This document shows positions 1 to 6,906 of a stretch of 17,082 nt of DNA, in pieces (within the stretch, counting starts at the first letter, position 1; each line of letters starts with the position of its first letter). The position numbers and the translations under genes are program-made. The stretch is from Acholeplasmataceae bacterium (GTDB taxonomy: Bacteria > Bacillota_I > Bacilli_A > Acholeplasmatales > Acholeplasmataceae), in NCBI GenBank assembly GCA_003518475.1, contig DOYO01000023.1, positions 80,627-97,708 on the forward strand, in the 5' to 3' direction. The notes under the pieces were generated by a model that saw only the letters and a list, made by a program, of their open reading frames with translations, did no database searches and was not told the DNA's origin.

Positions 1-726
1 GTCATTGGAGCGATTCCTCCGCATTTGAAGAAGGAACAGGGAACAGCGTTTTCTGATCTTGTCTTGGATATCGGAGCAACCTCTAAAGAAGAAGCTTTAT
101 CCTTCGGCGTATCCTTGGGAGACATGGTTCTATATGACAATCCCTTCTGTTATACCAAAAACCCAAACAGACTCATCTCAAAATCGATTGATAACAGATA
201 TGGCTGCGGATTAGCCTTGGAGGCGATGCGCGCATTTCATGATATTGAGTTACCTTATACATTGATCATCGGAGCTACAGTCCAGGAAGAAGTCGGACTC
301 AGAGGTGCAGAAACATCAGTCAATTATTTCAAGCCCGATGTTTTTCTTGTCTTAGACGCATCTCCCGTCAATGATGCCCTTGATAAGGATGCTTTAGGCG
401 GGCTCGGAAAAGGATTTTTACTCCGCATGTACGACCCAAAAAATATCATGCATCAAGGCTTGATGGCATTTTTTACGAAATTATCGAAAAAACATAACAT
501 TAAAATGCAGCATTTCGTTTCGATGGGCGGCACGGATGCCGCTGTCGCGCTTGATTTGAATGAAGGCGTGTTGGCCACAACGATCGGTTTGCCAGCCAGA
601 TATATCCATTCCACAGCGGCAATGATGGATTTAAGAGATTTGGATGAAGCGAGAAAAATGCTTTACACAGTCCTAAAGACGTTGAGTCCAAAACTGATTC
701 AAGAATTGAAGGAGAGTAACTCATGA
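1..726 (+). CDS. M42 family metallo-aminopeptidase, 5' end outside the window
   Basis: Cytosolic dinuclear metal aminopeptidase of the M42 family (glutamyl/PepA-type, tetrahedral complexes), which trims peptides to amino acids. The reading frame is open from base 1 (VIGAIPPHLKKEQG), so the gene begins upstream; a TTG at 25 lies inside the conserved 'PPH' segment and is not a start. Visible metal-site motifs in order are the Asp of DNRYG (base 190), the two Glu of QEEVGLRGA, the Asp of VLDASP, and the terminal His of RYIHSTAAM. The first metal His must lie in the missing part. About 241 residues are seen of a family norm near 350. Its TGA stop overlaps the next start by four bases (ATGA), so the two genes are probably translationally coupled. 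It is a diverged paralogue of the M42 gene at 12350. Substrate preference cannot be told. Confidence 0.93.
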   Translation, partial: VIGAIPPHLKKEQGTAFSDLVLDIGATSKEEALSFGVSLGDMVLYDNPFCYTKNPNRLISKSIDNRYGCGLALEAMRAFHDIELPYTLIIGATVQEEVGLRGAETSVNYFKPDVFLVLDASPVNDALDKDALGGLGKGFLLRMYDPKNIMHQGLMAFFTKLSKKHNIKMQHFVSMGGTDAAVALDLNEGVLATTIGLPARYIHSTAAMMDLRDLDEARKMLYTVLKTLSPKLIQELKESNS

Positions 727-1562
727 ATAAAAAATTAAGCAATGGCGTTTTGATGCCAATGATTGGAATCGGAACATTCTTGGTTGCCGACGGAGAAAGC
801 GCATATGACACGGTCAAAACCGCACTTGAGGTCGGTTACAGACACATCGATACCGCTCAGATGTATAAAAACGAACAATCTGTCGGTGATGCGATCCGTG
901 ATTCCGGTATTCCAAGAAAAGAAATTTTCATTACGACCAAACATAAGGGACATCAGTCACTTCCAACCATGAAAAAACTGTTTCAAGAATCTTTATCAAA
1001 GCTTCAAACAGATTATGTGGATCTTTATCTGATTCACTGGCCGAATCACGATAAGAAAGTGAATCAGCAAACCTGGGCGTTCTTTGAATCGCTCTACCAA
1101 GAAAAGAAAGTTAGAGCAATCGGCGTTTCCAACTTCCAAAGACATCATTTGATAGACCTGATGGAAACCGCGAAGATTAAACCGATGGTTGATCAGGTCG
1201 AGCTTCATCCAGGATTATCACAAGTTCCCTTGCAGGCTTATCTTGAAAAAGAAGGCATCGCGATTGAATCATACGGTCCATTGATGAAGGGCGGAGTCTT
1301 CGAAGGCATCTGGGGAGAAGGATTGGGAGAAATCGCCAGAAAGCATAACGCGACGATTCCACAAGTCATTGTTTCCTGGGGGATGGCAAGAGGGGTCATC
1401 ATGATTCCAAAATCCGTTACGCCATCAAGAATACTTGAAAACTATAAATCTATCGACGTTCATTTGACTCCTGAAGAATTGGAACAGATTAATGGCTTAA
1501 ACCGCGGAAAACGCGTTTATACAGACCCGGATAACAGTCCTTGGGGTCCATATTCAGAATAG
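723..1562 (+). CDS. Aldo/keto reductase
   Basis: NADPH-dependent cytosolic oxidoreductase of the AKR superfamily, an eight-stranded barrel that reduces aldehydes and ketones. The catalytic tetrad is complete: Asp43 and Tyr48 in HIDTAQMYKNE, Lys73 in ITTKHKG and His105 in LIHWPN. Also visible are GVSNFQ, the QVELHP strand, and the nucleotide-binding IPKSVTPSRI segment near the C-terminus. At 279 residues it is full length and resembles the Bacillus YvgN/YtbE (2,5-diketogluconate or methylglyoxal reductase) group. The ATG at 723 overlaps the stop of the upstream peptidase by four bases, and a terminator hairpin begins at its own stop codon, so it is the last gene of its operon. The true substrate is not predictable from sequence. 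Confidence 0.93.
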   Translation: MNKKLSNGVLMPMIGIGTFLVADGESAYDTVKTALEVGYRHIDTAQMYKNEQSVGDAIRDSGIPRKEIFITTKHKGHQSLPTMKKLFQESLSKLQTDYVDLYLIHWPNHDKKVNQQTWAFFESLYQEKKVRAIGVSNFQRHHLIDLMETAKIKPMVDQVELHPGLSQVPLQAYLEKEGIAIESYGPLMKGGVFEGIWGEGLGEIARKHNATIPQVIVSWGMARGVIMIPKSVTPSRILENYKSIDVHLTPEELEQINGLNRGKRVYTDPDNSPWGPYSE

Positions 1563-1586
1563 TCCAAGCCAACTTGGACTTTTTTA
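1561..1586 (+). terminator. Rho-independent terminator after the aldo/keto reductase
   Basis: Perfect 8-bp stem AGTCCAAG (1561-1568) and CTTGGACT (1573-1580) with loop CCAA, followed by TTTTT. The hairpin starts within the stop codon of the reductase gene. Confidence 0.85.
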
Positions 1587-1615
1587 TTGTTTTTTTTAGA
1601 TAAAAGAATTATAAT
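1587..1615 (+). promoter_or_regulatory. Sigma-A-type promoter for the S component-coaX operon
   Basis: TATAAT at 1610-1615 is a perfect -10 box. TTGTTT at 1587-1592, exactly 17 bp upstream, is a weak -35. Transcription should start near 1622, just before the palindrome at 1625-1637, and the ribosome site AAAAGGAG lies shortly before the ATG at 1661. Confidence 0.6.
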
Positions 1616-1624
1616 TAAATTACT

Positions 1625-1637
1625 TATGGGACCCATA
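1625..1637 (+). promoter_or_regulatory. Perfect 13-bp palindrome in the leader, possible operator
   Basis: TATGGG-A-CCCATA is a perfect inverted repeat with a single central base, lying a few bases after the predicted start of transcription. The one-base centre makes it a poor RNA hairpin but a plausible protein-binding site that would block a polymerase at the promoter. No known regulator is recognised, and it could be chance. Confidence 0.35.
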
Positions 1638-1660
1638 GCGGCCTAAAAAGGAGAATAGAA

Positions 1661-2425
1661 ATGAAAAAGAATGAAATTCAAGATTTAACGTTAACGGCAG
1701 TCTTCTCAGCGATTATCCTCGTCATGATCTTCGTACCGCAGGTTGGATTCATCACCTTCGGCGTCGCATCACTCACGTTGATCCATATCCCTGTTTTGAT
1801 TGGTGTTTTTTTATTGCCTAAGAAGTACAGCGTATTGCTTGGTTTGATCTTCGGTCTCGGCTCTTTGATTAAAGCTGTCATCGCGCCAGCAGGTCCCTTG
1901 GATCCAGTATTCGTGTTGCCGTGGATTTCAGTTTTACCCCGCGTGCTCTTCGCGCTTGCCGCAGCATATCTTTTTGATCTGTTCAAGCTTCTTCAAGTGA
2001 AGCTGAAGCATAGCGAAATCTACATTTTCGGCATCGTGAGCTTGATTACCGTGTTTGGCATGTATTACTCATCCCAGGCTGTCATCTCGACAACTGGATG
2101 GAGCGCTTCCGCAGTGCTTCCAGTCACGTTACTCATCACAACCCTCTTTATTACCGGATATTATGCGTTCATCAAGTCGGAAAAACAAGACAGCGTATTG
2201 ATTCCTTCAACACTATTGATTGCTACTGTGATCCATACTGTGCTTGTCTTAACCGCTTTGGTCATTTTCGAAGGTGCATATATCTCTGAATTATTGCAAT
2301 CTGATGATTTGATCGGATTTGTTTACACGGTCGCTGTGACCAACGGCTTATTGGAAGCGATTCTGGCAGTATTGATCGGAACACCCATTATTTTAGCGCT
2401 CAAGCAAGTTAAAAATAATCGATGA
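1661..2425 (+). CDS. ECF-type transporter S component, probably pantothenate-specific
   Basis: Polytopic membrane protein of 254 residues, most like the substrate-binding S component of energy-coupling factor vitamin transporters. The first helix (about 10-28) contains Ala13-x3-Ala17, the AxxxA motif by which many S components contact EcfT. It is followed by helices near 32-52 and 56-75, the latter ending in a GLGSLIKA turn. Further hydrophobic stretches lie near 89-109, 119-138, 150-170, 181-204 and 220-247. That is more than the usual six helices and about 60 residues longer than typical, so the family call is not certain. The shared ATPases and EcfT are not in the window, as is usual for group II systems. 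It is 14 bases upstream of a pantothenate kinase gene under one promoter, so pantothenate (PanT-like) is the likely substrate. That specificity is inferred from context only. Confidence 0.68.
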   Translation: MKKNEIQDLTLTAVFSAIILVMIFVPQVGFITFGVASLTLIHIPVLIGVFLLPKKYSVLLGLIFGLGSLIKAVIAPAGPLDPVFVLPWISVLPRVLFALAAAYLFDLFKLLQVKLKHSEIYIFGIVSLITVFGMYYSSQAVISTTGWSASAVLPVTLLITTLFITGYYAFIKSEKQDSVLIPSTLLIATVIHTVLVLTALVIFEGAYISELLQSDDLIGFVYTVAVTNGLLEAILAVLIGTPIILALKQVKNNR

Positions 2426-2439
2426 AATGAGGTTTACCC

Positions 2440-3195
2440 ATGATTTTACTATTTGATGTCGGCAACACCAATATTTCCATCGGTTTATCAGATGGCAAAA
2501 AGATTTTAGAAACCTACAGGTTGAACACCGAGGTTTCCAAAACCGCAGATGAATATTTCATCCAGATCAGAAGTTTGATACCAGTACCCTCCATCACTGC
2601 AATCGCCATCTCGTCCGTCGTGCCCCGCATTACGGAAAAGTTAAAGGAGATTTGTGACCGTTTTTTCCATCTTGAGCCACTCATTGTCGGTCCGGGCGTT
2701 AAAACAGGTCTCAATGTCAAGACTGATCACCCAAGAGAAGTCGGAGCTGACTTGATTTGCGACGCAGTCGGGGTTGAGTATTCAGTTAAACCGATCTTAG
2801 TCGTTGATCTAGGCACTGCCAATAAATATATCTATGTTAAAAATAAAACCATACTGGGCGTTATCATTACCCCAGGTGTGAGCATCTCTATCAAAGCTTT
2901 AGTTGGAAATACCGCTTTGCTTCCCGATATCGATATCGAAGTGCCTAAAAAAGTGCTTGGCACCAATACCATCAGCTGCATGCAGTCAGGCATGACATAT
3001 GGTGTCGCATCCCAAGTCGATGGCTTGATTGAAAGAGTCGCTGAAGAAGTCAAAGAAGAATTCGATGTCGTTCTGACAGGCGGACTATCTTCAACAATCG
3101 CTCCACTATGCAAGCATCCTTTGACCAGAGATCCTGATTTAGTCTTAAAGGGACTGCTCAATATTTTCAACCGAAATGAAATAATCAAAAAATAA
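2440..3195 (+). CDS. coaX: Type III pantothenate kinase
   Basis: Phosphorylates pantothenate at the first committed step of coenzyme A synthesis; a cytosolic dimer of the ASKHA fold. The N-terminus carries the phosphate motif with Asp6 (DVGNTN). GADLICDAVG contains Asp104, at the position of the catalytic base. The second phosphate motif reads DLGTANKY at 123-130, where the common form is DFGTATT. The C-terminal half has TPGVSIS, the LP-x-I and NTxxxMQSGMTYG segments, and the LTGGLSS adenosine loop. At 251 residues it is full length. Its start follows the upstream transporter gene by 14 bases with a GAGG-type ribosome site, so kinase and transporter are co-transcribed and the kinase would trap imported vitamin. 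The altered 'ANK' stretch is probably lineage variation, since all other motifs are intact. Confidence 0.93.
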   Translation: MILLFDVGNTNISIGLSDGKKILETYRLNTEVSKTADEYFIQIRSLIPVPSITAIAISSVVPRITEKLKEICDRFFHLEPLIVGPGVKTGLNVKTDHPREVGADLICDAVGVEYSVKPILVVDLGTANKYIYVKNKTILGVIITPGVSISIKALVGNTALLPDIDIEVPKKVLGTNTISCMQSGMTYGVASQVDGLIERVAEEVKEEFDVVLTGGLSSTIAPLCKHPLTRDPDLVLKGLLNIFNRNEIIKK

Positions 3196-3219
3196 CCGGA
3201 CAATTCTGGTTATTTTTCT
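3191..3219 (+). terminator. Rho-independent terminator after coaX
   Basis: AATAACCGGA (3191-3200) pairs with TCTGGTTATT (3205-3214), one G-U pair, loop CAAT, followed by a T-rich run TTTTCTT. It overlaps the coaX stop codon. Confidence 0.85.
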
Positions 3220-3237
3220 TATACTTTATACTATAAT
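3220..3237 (+). promoter_or_regulatory. Probable -10 region for the phosphohexomutase operon
   Basis: TATAAT at 3232-3237 is a perfect -10 box, and a second candidate, TATACT, lies at 3220-3225. No good -35 is seen at the proper distance; that region is inside the coaX terminator. If the TATAAT is used, transcription starts near 3244, at the ribosome site AGGTGAT (3244-3250), giving an almost leaderless message. Confidence 0.4.
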
Positions 3238-3253
3238 AAATACAGGTGATCAT

Positions 3254-4921
3254 ATGACATATAAAGACAATTATGAGTTCTGGCTCAAACAAGACAAATT
3301 AGATCCAGCACTTAAAGAAGAATTGAACAAATTGAATGAAGAAGAAATCAAAGAGGTCTTTTATACAGACTTATCCTTTGGTACCGGCGGTTTGCGTGGG
3401 ATCATGGGTGTCGGGACGAACCGCATCAACCTCTATACGATTAGAAAAGCCACTTCAGGCTTTGCAAGATACATCAAAAAGAATCAAATCAGGGGCGGTG
3501 TTGCCATCGCTTATGACAACCGGAAGGATTCTAAAAGATTCGCGCATGAATGCGCGATGGTTTTAGCGGCTGAACAAATAGATTCCTATCTGTTTGAAGA
3601 GCTTAGACCCACTCCAATGCTTTCTTACGCCGTCAGATACTTTAAGTGCGCGGGTGGAATCATGATTACCGCGTCGCACAATCCAAAAGAATATAACGGA
3701 TATAAAGCATACGACCATACCGGAGCGCAACTCAATCCGGAAGCGGCGGAAGCTGTCATTATGGAAACGAATGCGATCAAAAACCCATTTGAAATCAAGT
3801 TTGTCGATGATGCTCACATCAAAACCATCGACTCCTCATTCGATTCTATTTACTTAGAAGAAGTCGAAACCATCAGAATTAATGATTCTGAAGAAAAAAG
3901 AGTGAAGATTGTTTACTCTCCTCTCCATGGAACAGGCGGAGAAATCATCCCTGGTTTCTTGAAGAAAGAAGGATATGACGTTTATCCATACCAACCGCAG
4001 ATGATCGTTGATCCAACATTCCCCAATACGAAATCCTCAAATCCCGAGGAAGCATTAGCGTTTGAAGAAACGATCAAGTATGCAAAAGAATTAAATGCGG
4101 ATATCGTCATGGTGACCGATCCGGATGCTGACAGATTGGGAATCGCGGTTAAGCATGAAAATGATTATCATTTACTCACTGGAAACCAAACTGCAGCCAT
4201 TGAACTTTATTATATTTTGACTGAAAAGAAGAAAAACCATTCTCTGCCGAAAGGCGGTTATGTGTACACAACCAATGTCACAACCAATTTAATCCCTGTC
4301 ATCGCGAAATCGTTCGACATGGATGTTGTTACGACCTTGACCGGATTCAAATTCATCGGTGAACAGGCTGAGTTGAATAAAGATAAAGGCATCTATATCT
4401 TTGGATGTGAGGAATCCTATGGAAGCTTGATCAAGGATTTCGTCAGGGATAAGGATGCGGTTCAAGCGGTTTACATGCTTTCTGAAATTGCAGAATACGC
4501 AAAAGAACAGAACATGACCATTATCGATTATCTGGAAATCATTTATAAGACATATGGCTATTATTACGAGTTTACAAAGAGCATCACCATGACCGGACGT
4601 TCAGGAATCGAAAGAATTAATGAAATCATGACCTATTTCAGAACGAATCCTCCAGTCATTGAGCATAAAAAGCTAGTTTCCTATGATGACATCCTTCTAG
4701 GCATCCATGTCAGGGGACATCACCAGACAAAGCTCTCCTATCCTTCTCAAAACGTTTTAAAATATGATTTTGAGGATGATACCTGGATCGTCATGAGACC
4801 TTCAGGGACTGAGCCTAAGATCAAGATTTATTATGGAACAAAAGCTTCATCCATGATGGAAGCGAAAGCATTTGTCCATCAGTTAAGCGAGAATATTCTA
4901 AAAATCATCGAAAAAATATAA
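3254..4921 (+). CDS. Phosphoglucomutase/phosphomannomutase (alpha-D-phosphohexomutase)
   Basis: Interconverts hexose 1- and 6-phosphates, feeding glucose 6-phosphate into glycolysis or glucose 1-phosphate into glycan and nucleotide-sugar synthesis; a cytosolic four-domain enzyme. The catalytic serine is Ser141 in TASHNPKEYNGYK. The metal loop DPDADRLG is at 289-296, the sugar loop GCEESYG at 384-390, and the phosphate-binding loop RPSGTEPKIKIY starts at 515. The N-terminal 'FGTGGLRGIMGVGTNRIN' segment is typical of the PgcA-like group. At 555 residues it is full length. The ATG at 3254 follows an AGGTGAT ribosome site. An aminopeptidase gene starts 11 bases after its stop with its own GGAG site, so the two are likely one operon. 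Whether glucose or mannose is preferred cannot be decided, though the GCEESYG loop and length favour glucose (pgcA-like). Confidence 0.93.
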   Translation: MTYKDNYEFWLKQDKLDPALKEELNKLNEEEIKEVFYTDLSFGTGGLRGIMGVGTNRINLYTIRKATSGFARYIKKNQIRGGVAIAYDNRKDSKRFAHECAMVLAAEQIDSYLFEELRPTPMLSYAVRYFKCAGGIMITASHNPKEYNGYKAYDHTGAQLNPEAAEAVIMETNAIKNPFEIKFVDDAHIKTIDSSFDSIYLEEVETIRINDSEEKRVKIVYSPLHGTGGEIIPGFLKKEGYDVYPYQPQMIVDPTFPNTKSSNPEEALAFEETIKYAKELNADIVMVTDPDADRLGIAVKHENDYHLLTGNQTAAIELYYILTEKKKNHSLPKGGYVYTTNVTTNLIPVIAKSFDMDVVTTLTGFKFIGEQAELNKDKGIYIFGCEESYGSLIKDFVRDKDAVQAVYMLSEIAEYAKEQNMTIIDYLEIIYKTYGYYYEFTKSITMTGRSGIERINEIMTYFRTNPPVIEHKKLVSYDDILLGIHVRGHHQTKLSYPSQNVLKYDFEDDTWIVMRPSGTEPKIKIYYGTKASSMMEAKAFVHQLSENILKIIEKI

Positions 4922-4932
4922 GGAGTGAAGAC

Positions 4933-6183
4933 ATGTATCAAATTAGAAGAACAACCTATTTGAATCAAGTAAAGCCACATTCATTATCCATCCTCTTTTC
5001 AGGACATGCTCCTCAAAAGTCTGGAGATCAGAACTACATGTATTCCGTCAACAGGAACTTTTTCTATATGACCGGAATCGAACAGGAACGTGCCATATTG
5101 GTCCTTGCCAAGGGGATTATGAATACAGCGGCATACCTGTTCATCGAGCTGACTGATCCAGTTAAAGCCCTTTGGGACGGCGCTGGACTAACTTTTGAAG
5201 ATGCAGCAAAAATTGCAGGACTGGAGCTTAAGGATATCAGAGACATCAAGACCTTCGATACCTTCATCGCACAGCAGCTTTCCACATCAAGAAGAGCGGC
5301 TTTCGGTCAAATCGAAGGTATCTATATGGATTTGGAACGCCAATCCGAGGTTGCTGATCCAACGGTTTCTATTCAGTATGCGCAACGCTTGAAGGATATG
5401 TATCCTTTTGTCAATATCATGGGAAACCAGATGATTTTAGCCCAGATGCGGATGGTTAAGGATGAACATGAAGTGAGTGAAGTGAGAAAAGCGGTAGAAA
5501 TCACCAAGGAAGGCTTGAACAGAATCCTATCTACAATCAAACCAGGACTTGGAGAATACGAGCTCGAAGCTGAATTCAACTATGTATTGAACAAGCATCG
5601 TACCGTTACAGCATTCAATACGATTGCTGCAAGCGGCAAGAATGCAGCAATCCTGCATTATATCAATAACGATACGAAGATTGGAAATAATGATTTAGTC
5701 TTATTCGACTTGGGCGTATCCTATCAAAACTATAACTCAGATGTAACAAGAACCTATCCTGCAAACGGAAAATTCAGTGACCGCCAAAAAGCAGTATATG
5801 AAGTCGTATTAGAAGCCAACAAGAAAACAATCGAATGGCTGAAGCCAGGCGTATCCCTGCAAGAATTCTTTGACTTTGGTAAATCCATCCTGACGGAAGG
5901 GGCGAAAAAGTTAGGGTTGATCAAGGAAGATGCTGAAATATCCAAGTATTATTATCATTCTCTAGGTCATTATTTAGGACTTGACGTGCATGATGTCGGA
6001 AACTACAGCTTGATCATTCCAGAAGGCGCATTGATTACGGTTGAACCCGGATTATACATTGCTGAAGAAGGTATCGGCATTAGAATCGAAGATGATGTCG
6101 TTGTCACCAAGGATGGATGCATCAACTTGACGAAAGAAATCATCAAGGAAGTCAAGGACATTGAAAAATTCATGAAGAAGTAG
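4933..6183 (+). CDS. pepP: Xaa-Pro aminopeptidase (M24B)
   Basis: Cytosolic metallopeptidase that removes an N-terminal residue preceding proline. The N-terminal AMP_N creatinase-like domain covers roughly residues 1-140 (FFYMTGIEQERAILVL), followed by the pita-bread catalytic domain. All five metal ligands are visible: Asp259 (FDLG), Asp270 (NSDVTRTY, the expected 11-residue spacing), His346 in HSLGHYLGLDVHD, Glu371 (TVEPGLYI) and Glu386 (IRIEDD). His342 and the His of DVHD are the usual catalytic and proline-pocket histidines. At 416 residues it matches the PepP length. The start at 4933 has an AAGGAG site seven bases upstream. A strong terminator follows directly. Together with the M42 enzymes it points to an organism that consumes peptides. 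Confidence 0.94.
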   Translation: MYQIRRTTYLNQVKPHSLSILFSGHAPQKSGDQNYMYSVNRNFFYMTGIEQERAILVLAKGIMNTAAYLFIELTDPVKALWDGAGLTFEDAAKIAGLELKDIRDIKTFDTFIAQQLSTSRRAAFGQIEGIYMDLERQSEVADPTVSIQYAQRLKDMYPFVNIMGNQMILAQMRMVKDEHEVSEVRKAVEITKEGLNRILSTIKPGLGEYELEAEFNYVLNKHRTVTAFNTIAASGKNAAILHYINNDTKIGNNDLVLFDLGVSYQNYNSDVTRTYPANGKFSDRQKAVYEVVLEANKKTIEWLKPGVSLQEFFDFGKSILTEGAKKLGLIKEDAEISKYYYHSLGHYLGLDVHDVGNYSLIIPEGALITVEPGLYIAEEGIGIRIEDDVVVTKDGCINLTKEIIKEVKDIEKFMKK

Positions 6184-6186
6184 TTT

Positions 6187-6220
6187 AAGAACCAGCTCAG
6201 TTGAGTTGGTTCTTTTTTTT
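6187..6220 (+). terminator. Strong Rho-independent terminator after pepP
   Basis: A 12-bp stem, AAGAACCAGCTC (6187-6198) with GAGTTGGTTCTT (6203-6214), one G-U pair, loop AGTT, then an eight-base T run up to 6220. Confidence 0.92.
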
Positions 6221-6233
6221 AGTTGGATATAAA
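6206..6233 (+). promoter_or_regulatory. Candidate promoter for the secreted-protein/ABC cassette
   Basis: TTGGTT (6206-6211) and TATAAA (6228-6233) are separated by 16 bp. The -35 overlaps the 3' arm of the preceding terminator. Transcription would begin near 6240, so the leader is about 36 bases and starts close to the hairpin at 6250-6271. Confidence 0.4.
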
Positions 6234-6249
6234 GTAATCTCTATGCACT

Positions 6250-6271
6250 CCTCCTAACATAAAGCAGGAGG
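6250..6271 (+). promoter_or_regulatory. Anti-Shine-Dalgarno hairpin before the secreted-protein gene
   Basis: CCTCCT (6250-6255) is perfectly complementary to the ribosome site AGGAGG (6266-6271), with a 10-base loop between. In the message this would sequester the whole Shine-Dalgarno sequence of the gene at 6277. Because the next three genes start by overlap with their predecessor, the hairpin could set translation of the whole cassette. The pairing is seen; the regulation is inferred. Confidence 0.5.
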
Positions 6272-6276
6272 ATAAA

Positions 6277-6906
6277 ATGATGAAAAAACTAATATTTACC
6301 TGTTTGTTATTTGGGTTTCTTTTTGCGTATCCGAATGTAGTCAGTGCGGATACGGGGTATCAAAGCTATGAATCGATCACGCTTACTGAAGGAAAACTTT
6401 TGGAAAACTATACAAAGGATGAGTATAAAGACTATTACAGCCATGTGGACAGCAGAAAGTTTTTAGGGTGGCGGATATATAAGGTCAATACCAATATCAA
6501 GCTTTCCTATATCTCGGAAACCTTGTTTTCTTACTACAATGATGGATATACGCCGATTGAATATACGTATAAGCTGGACAGAAAAGTGACATCCAAGCTT
6601 GGTTTATCTGCAAGCGGAACGATTGGAGTTGACTTTAAAAACGATCGAAAGGTTTTTACCTTTGATTTGGAGGCGCAGCTGAAGTTGACTGCTGAGTATA
6701 CGGTTTCTTCAGAAGATAAGGAATCGATTGAAATCAAACTGGATGTTGATCCAGGAACTCAGGTCGACCTTTATATCTACGGGGAAGGAAAAATCACGAA
6801 CGGAGTCGCAGCAAGATACGTCTTCTGGATAAGAGCAAACAGAGGGGGATTCGAGGTTTTTATCGTGACAACCCAGTACCAAAGACTTGAAAAGGTGCGG
6901 ATATGA
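6277..6906 (+). CDS. Secreted beta-rich protein of unknown function
   Basis: A 209-residue protein that I do not recognise. Residues 1-24 are a clear Sec signal peptide: MMKK, a hydrophobic core, then YPNVVSA with cleavage expected before DTG. There is no lipobox, so the mature product (about 185 residues) should be released or retained by non-covalent contacts. The mature part is rich in Tyr, Lys, Ser and Thr with alternating polar/hydrophobic residues from about 95 to 150 (SKLGLSASGTIGVDF, TFDLEAQLKLTAEYTVSS), then DVDPGTQVDLYIYGEGKITNG, suggesting a beta-sheet fold. There are no cysteines after cleavage. It is the first gene of a four-gene overlapping cassette with a membrane-anchored protein and an ABC ATPase/permease pair, so it may be a surface, toxin-like or bacteriocin-like product whose companions export or protect against it; this is inference. 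Its ribosome site is inside a hairpin. An alternative start is the second ATG at 6280. Confidence 0.75.
   Translation: MMKKLIFTCLLFGFLFAYPNVVSADTGYQSYESITLTEGKLLENYTKDEYKDYYSHVDSRKFLGWRIYKVNTNIKLSYISETLFSYYNDGYTPIEYTYKLDRKVTSKLGLSASGTIGVDFKNDRKVFTFDLEAQLKLTAEYTVSSEDKESIEIKLDVDPGTQVDLYIYGEGKITNGVAARYVFWIRANRGGFEVFIVTTQYQRLEKVRI

Noticed and set aside
6277..6348. Lipoprotein signal for the secreted protein
   Set aside because: The only Cys in the signal region (FTCLL) is in the hydrophobic core and has no lipobox; an Ala-x-Ala-like signal peptidase I site (VVSA) is seen instead.
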